Below are positions 20,672 through 31,287 of a stretch of 64,000 bases of DNA, piece by piece. Position numbers and translations under genes: made by a program. Origin of the DNA: Prochlorococcus sp. AG-412-I05. Its GTDB lineage: Bacteria > Cyanobacteriota > Cyanobacteriia > PCC-6307 > Cyanobiaceae. The stretch is taken from the NCBI GenBank assembly GCA_003214855.1, contig QCLC01000008.1, positions 1 to 64,000 of the forward strand, in the 5' to 3' direction. The notes beneath the pieces are model-generated. The model ran no database searches. It had not been told where the DNA came from and was given only the letters and a program-made list of their open reading frames with translations. The first letter of the stretch is position 1, and every line of letters begins with the position of its first letter.

Positions 20672-21240
20672 TGAGACGCTGGCTAGACCTAGCAGAACGC
20701 CTTGACGCCTTAAACAAGGCCTTTGCAGTCATTGCGCGCTGGTCGGTGTTGATGATGTTGGGATTAGGGCTCTGGAACGTTGTGGGGCGCTATCTGGGGG
20801 TGTCCATCGGCCACAATCTCAGCTCCAACGGTCTCATCGAAGGGCAGTGGTACCTCTTTGATCTGGTGTTCCTACTAGGACTGGGCTGGACCCTCCAACG
20901 CCATGGGCATGTGCGGGTTGATGTACTTCAAAGCCGCTGGGGAGAAAAGCACCAAACACGTATGGAGCTGCTTGGCACCCTGGTCTTCCTGTTGCCATTT
21001 GCCCTGGGAGTAATGCTGATCTCGCTCGAACCCGCCCTGCAGTCTTGGAGGATCGGCGAAGCCTCACCCGACCCCAACGGCCTGCCGCGCTACTGGGTTA
21101 AATCCCTCATCCCCTTGGGCTTCCTACTCTTGGCCCTACAAGGCGTCGCCGAAGCCATTCGAGCCTGGGCAAAGCTAAAAGCCCAAACATTGATGCCATT
21201 CAACCCTGAAGCGGAACAGGGCGGAGATCGCCTTGATTGA
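20668..21240 (+). CDS. TRAP transporter small permease (DctQ family)
   Basis: Four predicted hydrophobic segments; ATGA overlap with the dctP-like gene; followed by a DctM-like gene. Confidence 0.85.
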   Translation: MMRRWLDLAERLDALNKAFAVIARWSVLMMLGLGLWNVVGRYLGVSIGHNLSSNGLIEGQWYLFDLVFLLGLGWTLQRHGHVRVDVLQSRWGEKHQTRMELLGTLVFLLPFALGVMLISLEPALQSWRIGEASPDPNGLPRYWVKSLIPLGFLLLALQGVAEAIRAWAKLKAQTLMPFNPEAEQGGDRLD

Positions 21241-22603
21241 GATTGAACTACTCGACCATGTGATCAGTTTCGATCCCGCCACCACACTTGGGCCTGGGAT
21301 GTTTATAGCCCTGGTCTTCGCCCTATTGAGCGGCTATCCAGTGGCCTTCTGCCTCGGTGGCATTGCCGTGATCTTCGCGTTACTGGGCATGGCTCTTGGT
21401 GTGATCGATCCACTGTTCGTTACCGCTCTGCCGCAGCGAATCCTGGGGATCATGGCCAACTTCACCTTGTTGGCCATTCCGGCGTTTGTGTTCATGGGCG
21501 CCATGCTCGAGACATCAGGTATTGCAGAGCGACTGCTCGAGAGCATGGGACGTCTACTCGGCAAACTGCGCGGTGGCCTGGCCCTGGCGGTCGTGCTAGT
21601 CGGCTCACTGCTCGCTGCCACCACCGGAGTCGTAGCAGCGACAGTCACCACTATGGGGCTGATCTCTCTACCGGCCATGCTGAGAGCGGGCTACGACCGC
21701 TCACTTGCCACGGGGGTCATTGCTGCCTCAGGCACCCTTGGCCAGATCATCCCACCCAGCATTGTCTTGGTGGTTCTCGGCGACCAGTTGGGTGTCTCAG
21801 TAGGAGATCTGTTCCTTGGCTCACTGATTCCAGGGGTGCTCATGGCTGGTGCATTTGCCACTTATGTACTCGTGATCAGCCAGCTCAAACCTCATCTCGC
21901 CCCCCAACTGAATCCAGCAGACCTGATCCCCATGCAACCTGGCCAACTGCTGCGTGTGATCATCCCGCCCCTAGGCCTGATCCTCTTGGTGCTAGGCAGC
22001 ATCTTCTTTGGAATCGCAACACCCACCGAAGCTGGCGTTCTTGGTGCCACTGGCGCCATGGCCCTAGCAGCGCTCAATGGAGGGTTCAGCCGCAGCAGCC
22101 TCTCAAAAGTGTGCGATGAAACCCTACGAACCACCGCCATGGTGATGGCGATTTTACTGGGCTCAACAGCTTTTAGCCTTGTCTTTCGCGGAGTAGGCGG
22201 CGATCAACTGATTGCCGATCTTTTGCTGAACCTACCCGGTGGCAAGGTTGGTTTTATGGCCGTGAGCATGCTCACGATCTTCGGCCTCGGCTTTTTCATC
22301 GACTTCTTTGAAATCGCCTTTATTGCCGTTCCGCTCTTACTACCAGCAGCTCGCCAAATCCTTGGACCCGAGGCCTTGATCTGGCTAGGGGTAGTCATCG
22401 GCGCCAATTTGCAAACCTCCTTCCTCACTCCACCTTTCGGCTTCGCACTCTTTTATCTACGCGGAGTAGCCCCTAAAGCCATTACCACACAAGAAATCTA
22501 TAAAGGTGCACTGCCCTTCGTGGGCCTGCAAATCGCTGTCTTGGTGCTAATCATTGCAGCCCCACCCCTAGTGGATTGGCTGCCCAACCTTGCCGCCTCC
22601 TGA
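21233..22603 (+). CDS. TRAP transporter large permease (DctM family)
   Basis: GMFIALVFALLSGYPVAFCLGGIAVIFALLG, IPAFVFMGAMLETSGIAERLLESMGRLLGKLRGGLALAVVLVGSLLAATTGVVAATVTTMGLISLPAML, ASGTLGQIIPPSIVLVVLGDQLGVSVGDLF. Confidence 0.93.
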   Translation: MIEIELLDHVISFDPATTLGPGMFIALVFALLSGYPVAFCLGGIAVIFALLGMALGVIDPLFVTALPQRILGIMANFTLLAIPAFVFMGAMLETSGIAERLLESMGRLLGKLRGGLALAVVLVGSLLAATTGVVAATVTTMGLISLPAMLRAGYDRSLATGVIAASGTLGQIIPPSIVLVVLGDQLGVSVGDLFLGSLIPGVLMAGAFATYVLVISQLKPHLAPQLNPADLIPMQPGQLLRVIIPPLGLILLVLGSIFFGIATPTEAGVLGATGAMALAALNGGFSRSSLSKVCDETLRTTAMVMAILLGSTAFSLVFRGVGGDQLIADLLLNLPGGKVGFMAVSMLTIFGLGFFIDFFEIAFIAVPLLLPAARQILGPEALIWLGVVIGANLQTSFLTPPFGFALFYLRGVAPKAITTQEIYKGALPFVGLQIAVLVLIIAAPPLVDWLPNLAAS

Positions 22604-22662
22604 ACGAAATCACAGTTCTTCGAACACCCTCCGTAGAGTTTTGGCATTGGTGTAAAGGGTCC

Positions 22663-24438
22663 ATGAACGTTGCGAGCAAAGACACCACGCTGACAACGAC
22701 CAGCACTGCTCCACGGTTGTCACTGCAATGCGCAGCTATCGCTAGCGACACCACCACGATCCGTGCCCTCGATTGGGACCGCAGCCGCTTTGATATCGAG
22801 TTCGGCCTCCGTAACGGCACCACCTACAACAGCTTCCTGGTGAGAGGTGCCCAGACAGCACTGATCGATACCAACCACCTCAAGTTTGAGGACACCTGGC
22901 TACCGATGCTTAAGGAGCAAATCGATCCAAAAGTGATCGACTATCTCATCATCAGCCACACCGAACCCGACCATTCCGGTCTAGTGGGCCAGATCATCGA
23001 TCTCAATCCCGAGATCGAAATCGTTGCTTCGAAGGTCGCCATCAAGTTCCTAGAAGATCAGGTGCATCGCCCCTTCCGCTCACGAGCAGTCAAAACGGGC
23101 GAAGAACTGGATCTAGGCACTAACCCAACAAGCGGTATCGCTCACCGCTTCGAATTTCTGAGTGCGCCCAACCTGCACTGGCCAGACACAATCTTCTCTT
23201 TCGACCACGCCACAGGGATTCTTTACACCTGTGATGCATTTGGTCTGCACTATTGCTCAGAAGAACTCTTCGACCAAGACCCCTCCGCACTGGCTCCAGA
23301 CTTCCGCTTCTATTACGACTGCTTGATGGGGCCCAATGCGCGCAGTGTTGTCCAAGCTTTGAAGCGCATGGATCAGCTGCCAGAGATCAGCACAATTGCC
23401 GTTGGTCACGGCCCGCTACTCCGCCACCATCTCAAGCTTTGGGTCGAAGACTATCGCGACTGGAGCAGCCAACGAAGCCAAGGAGAAAGCTATGCAGCCA
23501 TCTGTTATCTCAGTTATTACGGCTTTTGCGACCGGCTCAGCCAAGCCATTGCCCACGGCATCGGCAAAGCCAAAGGAGAGGTACAACTAGTCGATCTTCG
23601 CGCCACTGACGCCCAAGAACTGAGCGCATTAATCGGGGAAGCAAAGGCAGTAGTAGTACCAACCTGGCCATCCCAACCAGATGCAGAACTGCAGAGTTCA
23701 ATTGGCACCCTATTGGCAGCTTTGAATCAAAAGCAATGGGTTGCCGTTTACGATGCCTATGGCGGCAATGATGAGCCAATTGATGCAGTAGCAGCGCAGC
23801 TGCGTAGCCTTGGGCAAAAAGAAGCTTTCGAACCTTTAAGGGTGCGGCAAGCTCCTGATGGCAATCTCTACCAACGCTTCGAAGAAGCTGGTACTGACCT
23901 TGGACAACTACTCAACCAAAAGCAAAATATTGCGGCAATGAAAAGCCTAGATACTGAACTTGACAAGGCCATGGGTACCCTCAGTGGCGGCCTTTATGTC
24001 GTCACAGCCAGCCAAGATGAAGAGTCCAGCCAACGACGTGGCGCCATGATCGCAAGTTGGGTGAGTCAAGCAAGTTTCACACCACCAGGGCTAACCGTCG
24101 CAGTAGCCAAAGACAGAGCCATAGAAACCCTGATGCAAGTAGGGGATCGTTTCGTGATCAACGTATTAAGAGAAGACAACTATCAACCTTTACTAAGGCA
24201 ATTCCTCAAACGCTTCCCCCCCGGAGCCGATCGTTTCGAAGGAGTGAATGTACTCAACAACGTTGCTAAAGGAGGCCCCGTCCTCGTGGATGCGCTGGCC
24301 TTCTTGGATTGCCTCGTCAAACAGCGACTAGAAACCCCCGATCACTGGATCATCTACGCGCTAGTGGAACAAGGCAATGTGGCGGATGCTGAAGCAAAAA
24401 CAGCTGTGCACCACCGCAAAGTAGGGAACCACTACTAG
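22663..24438 (+). CDS. Flavodiiron protein with C-terminal flavin-reductase domain, Flv3-like (canonical HxExDH iron ligands)
   Basis: YLIISHTEPDHSGLVGQIIDLNPEIEIVASKVAIKFLE; C-terminal ALSGG..VVTASQDEESSQRRGAMIASWVSQASFTPPGLTVAVAKDRAIE; ends KTAVHHRKVGNHY. Start placed at MNVASKDTTL (22663). Confidence 0.9.
   Translation: MNVASKDTTLTTTSTAPRLSLQCAAIASDTTTIRALDWDRSRFDIEFGLRNGTTYNSFLVRGAQTALIDTNHLKFEDTWLPMLKEQIDPKVIDYLIISHTEPDHSGLVGQIIDLNPEIEIVASKVAIKFLEDQVHRPFRSRAVKTGEELDLGTNPTSGIAHRFEFLSAPNLHWPDTIFSFDHATGILYTCDAFGLHYCSEELFDQDPSALAPDFRFYYDCLMGPNARSVVQALKRMDQLPEISTIAVGHGPLLRHHLKLWVEDYRDWSSQRSQGESYAAICYLSYYGFCDRLSQAIAHGIGKAKGEVQLVDLRATDAQELSALIGEAKAVVVPTWPSQPDAELQSSIGTLLAALNQKQWVAVYDAYGGNDEPIDAVAAQLRSLGQKEAFEPLRVRQAPDGNLYQRFEEAGTDLGQLLNQKQNIAAMKSLDTELDKAMGTLSGGLYVVTASQDEESSQRRGAMIASWVSQASFTPPGLTVAVAKDRAIETLMQVGDRFVINVLREDNYQPLLRQFLKRFPPGADRFEGVNVLNNVAKGGPVLVDALAFLDCLVKQRLETPDHWIIYALVEQGNVADAEAKTAVHHRKVGNHY
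24426..24436 (+). repeat. Candidate attL core GAACCACTACT
   Basis: Identical to 32140-32150; lies in the codons for the final Asn-His-Tyr and start of the stop codon of the Flv3-like gene. Confidence 0.8.
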
Positions 24439-24570
24439 ACCCCATGTTCAGGTGTCTATCCCACAAACTCTAGTCTATACATTAAAAAGTAAGGACAAGA
24501 GGACCTGGAACCAGAGTTGAAAATCTCCAGTAGGGGACTGAAAACAACCCTCCTCTGAGTTGAAGGTCCC

Positions 24571-26058
24571 TTGAAGGAAATGCCCCCTCCACAGGACCAA
24601 AAGGACCAGATCGACACCCTCAGAGGTGTGGTGGAGGGAATGGATCTCACCCGTGAAGACCTACTGATGGTCCTGTCATCTGTGGTGTGCATGAAGAAGA
24701 GGAAAGAGGATGAGAAGAAAGGGAACAAAGTCATCACAGAGAAGATATATCTCTGGGAGAACACCAAAGATGGTTATATCTACAGGGATGGAAGAACCAA
24801 AAGAGGGAACTATTATCTGAGGATTTATTTTAGAGAGACAAAGAAGGTCTTCTCTAAAAGTCTGAGAACATCCTCCCAGGAAGAAGGGATAGTTCTGGGA
24901 AGAGAGATGTATCAGGAGACTTATGGGAAACTCCAGAGAGGAGAGAAAACCAAGTCCATCACCACAAAGGGACTCATCAATCTCTACCTTGAGAGAGAAG
25001 AGAGAAGGATTAGTCCTATACATAAGACAGGTATCACAAAGGAAACCTAGAGACAGAAGGGTAAGTATCTAAGGATGTTGGGAAAATATGTGGTAGATGA
25101 AATGAAGATGGAAAAGACAAAGATAGAGAACATCCTCAAAGAACTCACCAGAGACTTCTGTTACTGGATACAGAGACAGGAAAAGAACTTCTATAAGAAA
25201 ACAAGATGGTCCTCTGATTACATCAACTCAACCATCTCTGAAGTAAAGAGAATGTATTCAGAGGTGGGTATTAGAGATGGTCACATCACCAGAGGTTATG
25301 AACCTCAAATAGACCTGATGAAGAAACCACCATCCACTCAGGTCAAGAGGGACATCTTGAGTGTAGATGAATATGAAAGGTTAGTCACATACATTAGAAC
25401 CAACAAATGCCTGAGACCTGATGGGTCATCACCTCTGGACCAGACAAAGAGGTCCCTCTTCAAGGAATGAATAGGTATCTCCTACAACACAGGAATGAGA
25501 CCAAAGGAACTTCTCACACTTAGATGGGAAGATATCTCAATCAACATCACAGACACCAAAGAACAACAACAAACTCACAGACTTCTAAAGGTCAGAACTG
25601 AAAACTCAAAGACTGGAAAAATGAGGTCAGTCAATGGACCTGTAGGGAGAAGACTGAAAAGACTCAAAAAGAGTTATGAAAACCTGGCAATGGAGTGTGG
25701 TTCTGAACACTACATCTTGAGAAATCCCACCTACAAGAAACAAGATAAGAACTCTCCTTATCAAGAAGTGGTCTTCACCAACAGATTGAATAAGGTTCTG
25801 GAAGAGACTGGTATCCAGGAAGAACTAGACAAGAGACAGAGAAAAATAACTCTCTACTCATCCAGACATTTCTACACAACACTCAGACTTCAGAATGGTT
25901 TGGACATTCTTCTCCTATCAAAACAACTGGGGGCCTCGACCAACTACATTGACCAGACCTACTCTCACATTAAGGTTAAGACCAACACAGAAAGAATAAC
26001 TCAAGGAATGTCTCTCATAAAAACACTTGAAGAGGAGCAGGAGATATCCCTTCTCTAA
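24571..26058 (+). pseudogene. Tyrosine recombinase/integrase interrupted by two in-frame stop codons (TAG 25048-25050, TGA 25468-25470)
   Basis: ORFs 24571-25050, 25075-25470 and 25495-26058 are all in the same frame and join as one protein; C-terminal part has SYNTGMRPKELLTLRWEDI, LYSSRHFYTTLRLQNGLDILLLSKQLGASTNYIDQTYSHI. Confidence 0.85.
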
Positions 26059-26070
26059 ACAAAAAAACCT

Positions 26071-26346
26071 CTAGAAAATATACTCCTGTGTTGCCATCTT
26101 AGAGCAACTGTTATTGACTATTCTTTTGTGATGAGGTTTCACTCGACAGGTAGATCCGCAGAATTGTGCAGCAGATCTTTTGGCGACAAACATTTCTCCG
26201 CAGTATGAACAAGATTTTGGTTTGTCATTGCTATGTGCTTTCTTAATTGCACAAGCAACTTCATTATCACCAACAACATTTAGAAAATGATTTAAGTTAG
26301 TTCCCAAATAAACAAGACAGCAAGGAAACAGAGGTAAAGCACCCAT
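26071..26346 (-). CDS. Small zinc-ribbon protein
   Basis: 91 aa with KPKSCSYCGEMFVAKRSAAQFCGSTCRVKPHHKR (CxxC...CxxxC). Confidence 0.55.
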   Translation of the reverse strand: MGALPLFPCCLVYLGTNLNHFLNVVGDNEVACAIKKAHSNDKPKSCSYCGEMFVAKRSAAQFCGSTCRVKPHHKRIVNNSCSKMATQEYIF

Positions 26347-26864
26347 AGATTCATATTCGCTATTTAAGAACGCTAAATTTCACTTCATAATCATAAAACC
26401 AGAAGCAACCCTCCGCATAAGCAAACGTGCAGATTTATTGGAGAGAACCATTACCGGTAGTAGCACTACTGCCTCTATGACTGCTCCAGACGCCTCATAC
26501 ACGCTCAAATGCTTTAACCCTTGAGAGTTACTGCTTAATGGAGGGTTTAGGAACTCACACCCCTACCATCCCTTCTCAAGACCATCCTGCTCTTTTTCGT
26601 AGTGCTTATGGGCAGGAACTCTTTTGCGAGGGTCAGCTCAAGGATCAAGATCAATCTAACCCATAACCTTCACTAGCAAGTCAAGTCTCAAATCAGGTGT
26701 GTAACGCTCCTCACTACTTTCCAGTCCTGAATATGTGACTGGTGAAACTTGAACAATCACTTCTTTCTCCTTCAATTAGCGTTAAGCTTAGCGTTATTCT
26801 AGTATTGTTTCAGTGATCTAGTCAGTAGTTGTCACTCAATCTTATTTTTTTCCTTTTCACTTTT

Positions 26865-27089
26865 CTATTGATGAAATAGTGGTGCATTGCGCATTGCAAG
26901 AAAGCTCTGAAAAGATGTCGGGATTCCTTTGCTTTGTCTCCAGTAGATACTTTGTCCTCTACTGCAACTGAAGGTATAAGAGAATCCATTCCTCATAGGT
27001 TTAATGACCGCAGTTTGCTTTGATCTAATCTTTTCATTAGAATTAATATCAGGAGAGCAGAATGGACACTTGAGTTTGTAGTTAATCAC
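26865..27089 (-). CDS. Small Cys-containing protein or remnant (zinc-ribbon/primase N-terminus-like)
   Basis: 74 aa MINYKLKCPFCSPDINSNEKIRSKQTAVIKPMRNGFSYTFSCSRGQSIYWRQ..TSFQSFL; CPFC plus a degenerate second knuckle. Confidence 0.35.
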   Translation of the reverse strand: MINYKLKCPFCSPDINSNEKIRSKQTAVIKPMRNGFSYTFSCSRGQSIYWRQSKGIPTSFQSFLAMRNAPLFHQ

Positions 27090-27531
27090 CTGGTTAATCT
27101 TCGTGTCCTATCGCTTTCTTCTATATATCAACTGTTGTTATTTATATAGTTTCCTGTGACCAAGAGGTCATCCGTCCTATTCGTGCTCGCTTAGATAGCA
27201 AATGCATGTATATTTAAAAAAGCATTTCACTTCTATTTCAACCTTGCTTGGGAGGGTGAAATGAGGAAGAAATACAACTTACACAAGACAGTAAACTCTT
27301 CTATTTCCACCAATACAAAGAATTTTCCTGATTAAACTTCATCATATTAGCATGCCTATAAATTCAAATTATCTCTTTAGCACTGATGATGACTTGCATA
27401 ATTTAACTGATAAATTTTACAAATCTCTTCTGTTAAATCATCAAAAGCCTAGATAAGCATGCTTTATATCGTAATTAATTAAGAAAGATCTTGACTTAAA
27501 GAGTATGAATTTTTTGTTTTATTAGTATAAA

Positions 27532-28668
27532 TCATTTAGTATTTTTATATAAAGAGCAAACGTATCGATGTGGTTCATTAATAATGGCAGGATACTTTGA
27601 GATAAGTTTCATGTGTACTGGAAACCCAAACTCACTAGATGGAATTTCAATATGATTGCCGGCATTCAATATGTTTTGATTTGAATTTATCTCATATACA
27701 TAATTACACTTGATTCTATTAGTTAGAACATCCAAGTACAAATCAATCGTTTTTTTATCCATCTCAGAGAATGATCCATGATTGTATAGTAGATCAATTT
27801 CATTTATGACGTCAGGAATTTGTTCTATAAAATTTGATGGTATAAAATAAAAAGTTGTCGCGTCTAAGGAGCTATTTTTAATCTTGTCTAATTCCTTTAA
27901 ACTACAAATAAGATTGCAATCATAATCACTATTTGTTTTTACAAACGCATAAGCAGTAGTCAAATTCATAGGGATATCAATTAATATGATCTTTGATTTT
28001 GATTTGAGCATTTTTGCGGTTTTCAAAGAAAGACTTCCAGTTCCAGATCCCAAATCTATAAATATCGGGCAGTCTTTTGATTGAGACCTCAGTATTTGAG
28101 CGCAATTCATTGCATATGAGTAATATTCAATATCACTGTAAGTCACAATATTATTTTTACTAATAGCAAGTCCCCAAGGTTTTCCAAAATCTCCATCAAC
28201 AATCCAAGATTCTTCATATTTTCCATACATCGAATAAATTGTTTTTTCTAAAAGTATGGTATGATTAATTGAAAAGAGACTGCCCAAAGTGTCTTCATCA
28301 AAATAACGTACCTGCCACATTCCAGAAATCAACTCTGACCTAAAAAGATTATCAAGAAGTTCCCTATATAAATTCTTATCCTCATTTCTAATTGCCTTTA
28401 ATTGATTCTTTCTCCTAATTTTTAAGTCATCTTTCCATGCTCCTGCAATTTGCAACTCTTCCCTTAGTTGATCATTATAAAAAGGATCTATTTGTCTAAA
28501 GAATCGAAAAATTTCAGATAAAGTTTCCTCACTTACTTTAGTCTCTGTCCTTCCTTCTTCTATATGATAGATTTTAACACCACCCTTACTAATCTGTATA
28601 TTTAATTTAGCAAATATATATTTGATAAATTGGTTAAGATTTGATTTCAGAGAAGTGACTTTTTTCAT
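27532..28668 (-). CDS. SAM-dependent methyltransferase resembling putative sugar O-methyltransferases
   Basis: 378 aa; SAM-binding motif PIFIDLGSGTGSLSLKTAKML, IILIDIPMNLTTAY, DLLYNHGSFSEMDKKTIDLYLDVL; the only long uninterrupted ORF in the island. Confidence 0.7.
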   Translation of the reverse strand: MKKVTSLKSNLNQFIKYIFAKLNIQISKGGVKIYHIEEGRTETKVSEETLSEIFRFFRQIDPFYNDQLREELQIAGAWKDDLKIRRKNQLKAIRNEDKNLYRELLDNLFRSELISGMWQVRYFDEDTLGSLFSINHTILLEKTIYSMYGKYEESWIVDGDFGKPWGLAISKNNIVTYSDIEYYSYAMNCAQILRSQSKDCPIFIDLGSGTGSLSLKTAKMLKSKSKIILIDIPMNLTTAYAFVKTNSDYDCNLICSLKELDKIKNSSLDATTFYFIPSNFIEQIPDVINEIDLLYNHGSFSEMDKKTIDLYLDVLTNRIKCNYVYEINSNQNILNAGNHIEIPSSEFGFPVHMKLISKYPAIINEPHRYVCSLYKNTK

Positions 28669-29097
28669 TAATAATGGTTCAGTTTGCCAACAATAGCATA
28701 TTTATATCGCGCTGTATTACTGTGCTTCTGGATTTCTTTACCCTTCAATTGTATAGCTTTATTGAGACAATCTCCATATAGGTATAAATTTATACGGGCA
28801 TCGCGCCGAGAGTGAATAAAAAGTGCAAAGGAATAATTATATATTGATCTTTGAAAAGAATTACCTTTGAAGACTCAAATGTATTTTATTACCGTTTGAA
28901 ATTACTATGTTATCCATAAGGTCTCTCTCAGGGAGAAGTCTTAAGAGAACACCTAAAGAAAGAATATATCACTAGAATAGGAGCATTTAATGAATTAGTC
29001 AATGATATTGATTGCCTTCTAGCTTCTCTGCTAAACCCTCAAAATACTTTTCATGTTCTGCTGTGAATATGTCATAACTTCTCTTACAAATTGATAC

Positions 29098-29360
29098 TCA
29101 ACAGTTGGCCCAATCTATCCCAGTGAAATTTTCATAATCATCTAAATCCTTAAAACATTCATCATACCACCCTCCACTTAGGTCATTCTCTTGCATATAT
29201 TGAATACATTCATTTAAGTAAGTTGGTTATAACTACCAAGCAACTCAAACTTATCTTTTTCTGATTGAGGCAACATATCTCTTGCCTCCCCAACGACAAG
29301 AGGCGGGATTCTCGATTGCCTCAGAAGATCTTCTTGCCTCCTTTTGGTATTATTATTCAT
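29098..29360 (-). pseudogene. Frameshifted small ORF of unknown function
   Basis: ATG at 29358-29360 gives MNNNTKRRQEDLLRQSRIPPLVVGEARDMLPQSEKDKFELLGSYNQLT*, then a shifted frame continues TYLNECIQYMQENDLSGGWYDECFKDLDDYENFTGIDWANC* ending at 29098. Confidence 0.5.
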
Positions 29361-29983
29361 TCCTCGTCCTCCTCAAAGAAGTATGCCCTAGTATTGAGAC
29401 TTAAGATTCTCAATGCTTAAAATCCTTTTTCTACCTACTTGTCTGCTTCCTCTGACGCCTCTACTAATTTGTAAAGCATCGCAATCGCCGCAAGATTTGC
29501 GCCCTTTCTAGAGTCGTGTTCCAAACTGCTCATTATGGCTTATTTGTGAGTTTATAATAGCACGACTTTATTCATTCTCTTTTTATTTTACTGCCACTAT
29601 TTATTGGCATCAAGTTAAAGCCAAGTGCGTGACAATATAGCATTAAAGAATTAAAATAACTCTGCTAGGTATAAAGAAAAATGATCTAGATACGCCTATA
29701 AAGCATTAAGCAATATTAAGGCATTGGTATTATAGAGGTGTTGGGCTGACCTAAATATTTCTGTGGTTTTGCAGGATTTGCTATAGAGTGAAATCAACCC
29801 AAACACTAAATGAGAAAAGAGAAGGTTCGCTTTAGCAAACCATTTCCGTAGGAAATGCAATAAAAAACCTTTAATTAATCCAACTGCTTAAAACATCTCT
29901 TGTCTTGTAAGAGACCTGAACCTAAAGAACGATTTTTCTCTAACATACCTTCCTCACACCAGAACCATACCTATTAAACACTT

Positions 29984-30169
29984 ATGCAGAAACCACTATC
30001 ACAACGCTTTCAACTCACTTACAAAAGGCGTGAAGCACCTGTCTATGTCCCGATGGAATACAAGTTGATGGACGCACTTGGGTTGACGAGATGTGACCTC
30101 CACAGACTTGCTTTGAAAGAACTGCATAACAGACTTGAGAAGTCTAAAGTTGACCTAATACCTGTTTGA
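29984..30169 (+). CDS. Small hypothetical protein in the island
   Basis: 61 aa MQKPLSQRFQLTYKRREAPVYVPMEYKLMDALGLTRCDLHRLALKELHNRLEKSKVDLIPV. Confidence 0.4.
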   Translation: MQKPLSQRFQLTYKRREAPVYVPMEYKLMDALGLTRCDLHRLALKELHNRLEKSKVDLIPV

Positions 30170-30208
30170 GACATGACTATCAACTTTAGTAGTTCAGCGG
30201 AGTAATAA

Positions 30209-30364
30209 ATGGCATCAAAAACAAAGGAAATGAAAATCACAATGGCTGACCAAGAATGGTCTTCCTACAAGCAACTGACTAATAAATCTACTTGCAAATG
30301 TTATAATGACCAAAGTAATGTATTTAAATTAGGAGTAGAAACTGCCCGACTAGCACACAAATAA
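30209..30364 (+). CDS. Small hypothetical protein in the island (below the ORF-track length cut-off)
   Basis: 51 aa MASKTKEMKITMADQEWSSYKQLTNKSTCKCYNDQSNVFKLGVETARLAHK; follows 29984-30169. Confidence 0.35.
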   Translation: MASKTKEMKITMADQEWSSYKQLTNKSTCKCYNDQSNVFKLGVETARLAHK

Positions 30365-31287
30365 AGATTTAAAAAAACAACCACCACAGCACTTACACTA
30401 TCTGAGCAACCCGCAAACAATCAAAATCATGACTGATAAGGACGCGGGGTTAAGAGATAAAGGTAGTAAGGTCACCTTATTCGGTGACTTTATTAAAAAA
30501 GCATCCGTGAGTAGGCAGTGATGTAAAAAATGAACCTTATAAATCTATAACGAAACAGAACCAAGAGATTATATCTAATCTACAAAAAGTCACGAAAATA
30601 TTTTCTGACCTATAGAAGAAAAATCTATTTTGAGGCAGATGAAGGTTTTCATGCAGTGATCTTAGATCTTATAGGAAAGAACCATATTACTCATAGTGAC
30701 TTTAATAAACTTGTTAAAGAACTGCTTATAGATGCTCATTCCACAGCAAATGGGCAACCTGTATTAGTAAGCAGAGGATTTAGTTTAATCTGTATAGATC
30801 CCTTCTATCAATCATATTTAGTAATATAAAAAATAAATCTACTATGGATACAGATATTAGTTTGACTTAATTGCCTTGATGAACTGGATACATTAAGAGG
30901 ACTGGCAACGGAAATTGGTGTAGACAACACATTTTCAGCAAGGTTGATAAGGTCAATAGAATCAATGGATGAATTGCATTTTGTCTTTGCATTTGCTGAG
31001 TATTAAGAAGATTGCGCCCATAGAACACCACACTGGATTCGTGATTTATTAATCAGATCTTTTAATTATTGTCAACCTAGAGATTTTGTATAAAAGCCAT
31101 TTCTTCTCCTCCCTATTCGTAAATAAATCCCTCACCTGAACTAGCAGACAGTAACAATTATTCCAGGGCCACTTCAGGTTGGATGCAAGAAACTACGTCT
31201 GGACAATAAATACTCTTAACAATCTCAACTCACACTGTTGATGGTGTTAGAGGCAATGATAAACTAACCTAACCAATAGACAAGTGA

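Noticed and set aside
26401-26700. Possible tRNA or decayed host gene in the low-coding part of the island
   Set aside because: I could not fold a convincing cloverleaf by eye; hairpin-like ggtagtagcactactgcc alone is insufficient.
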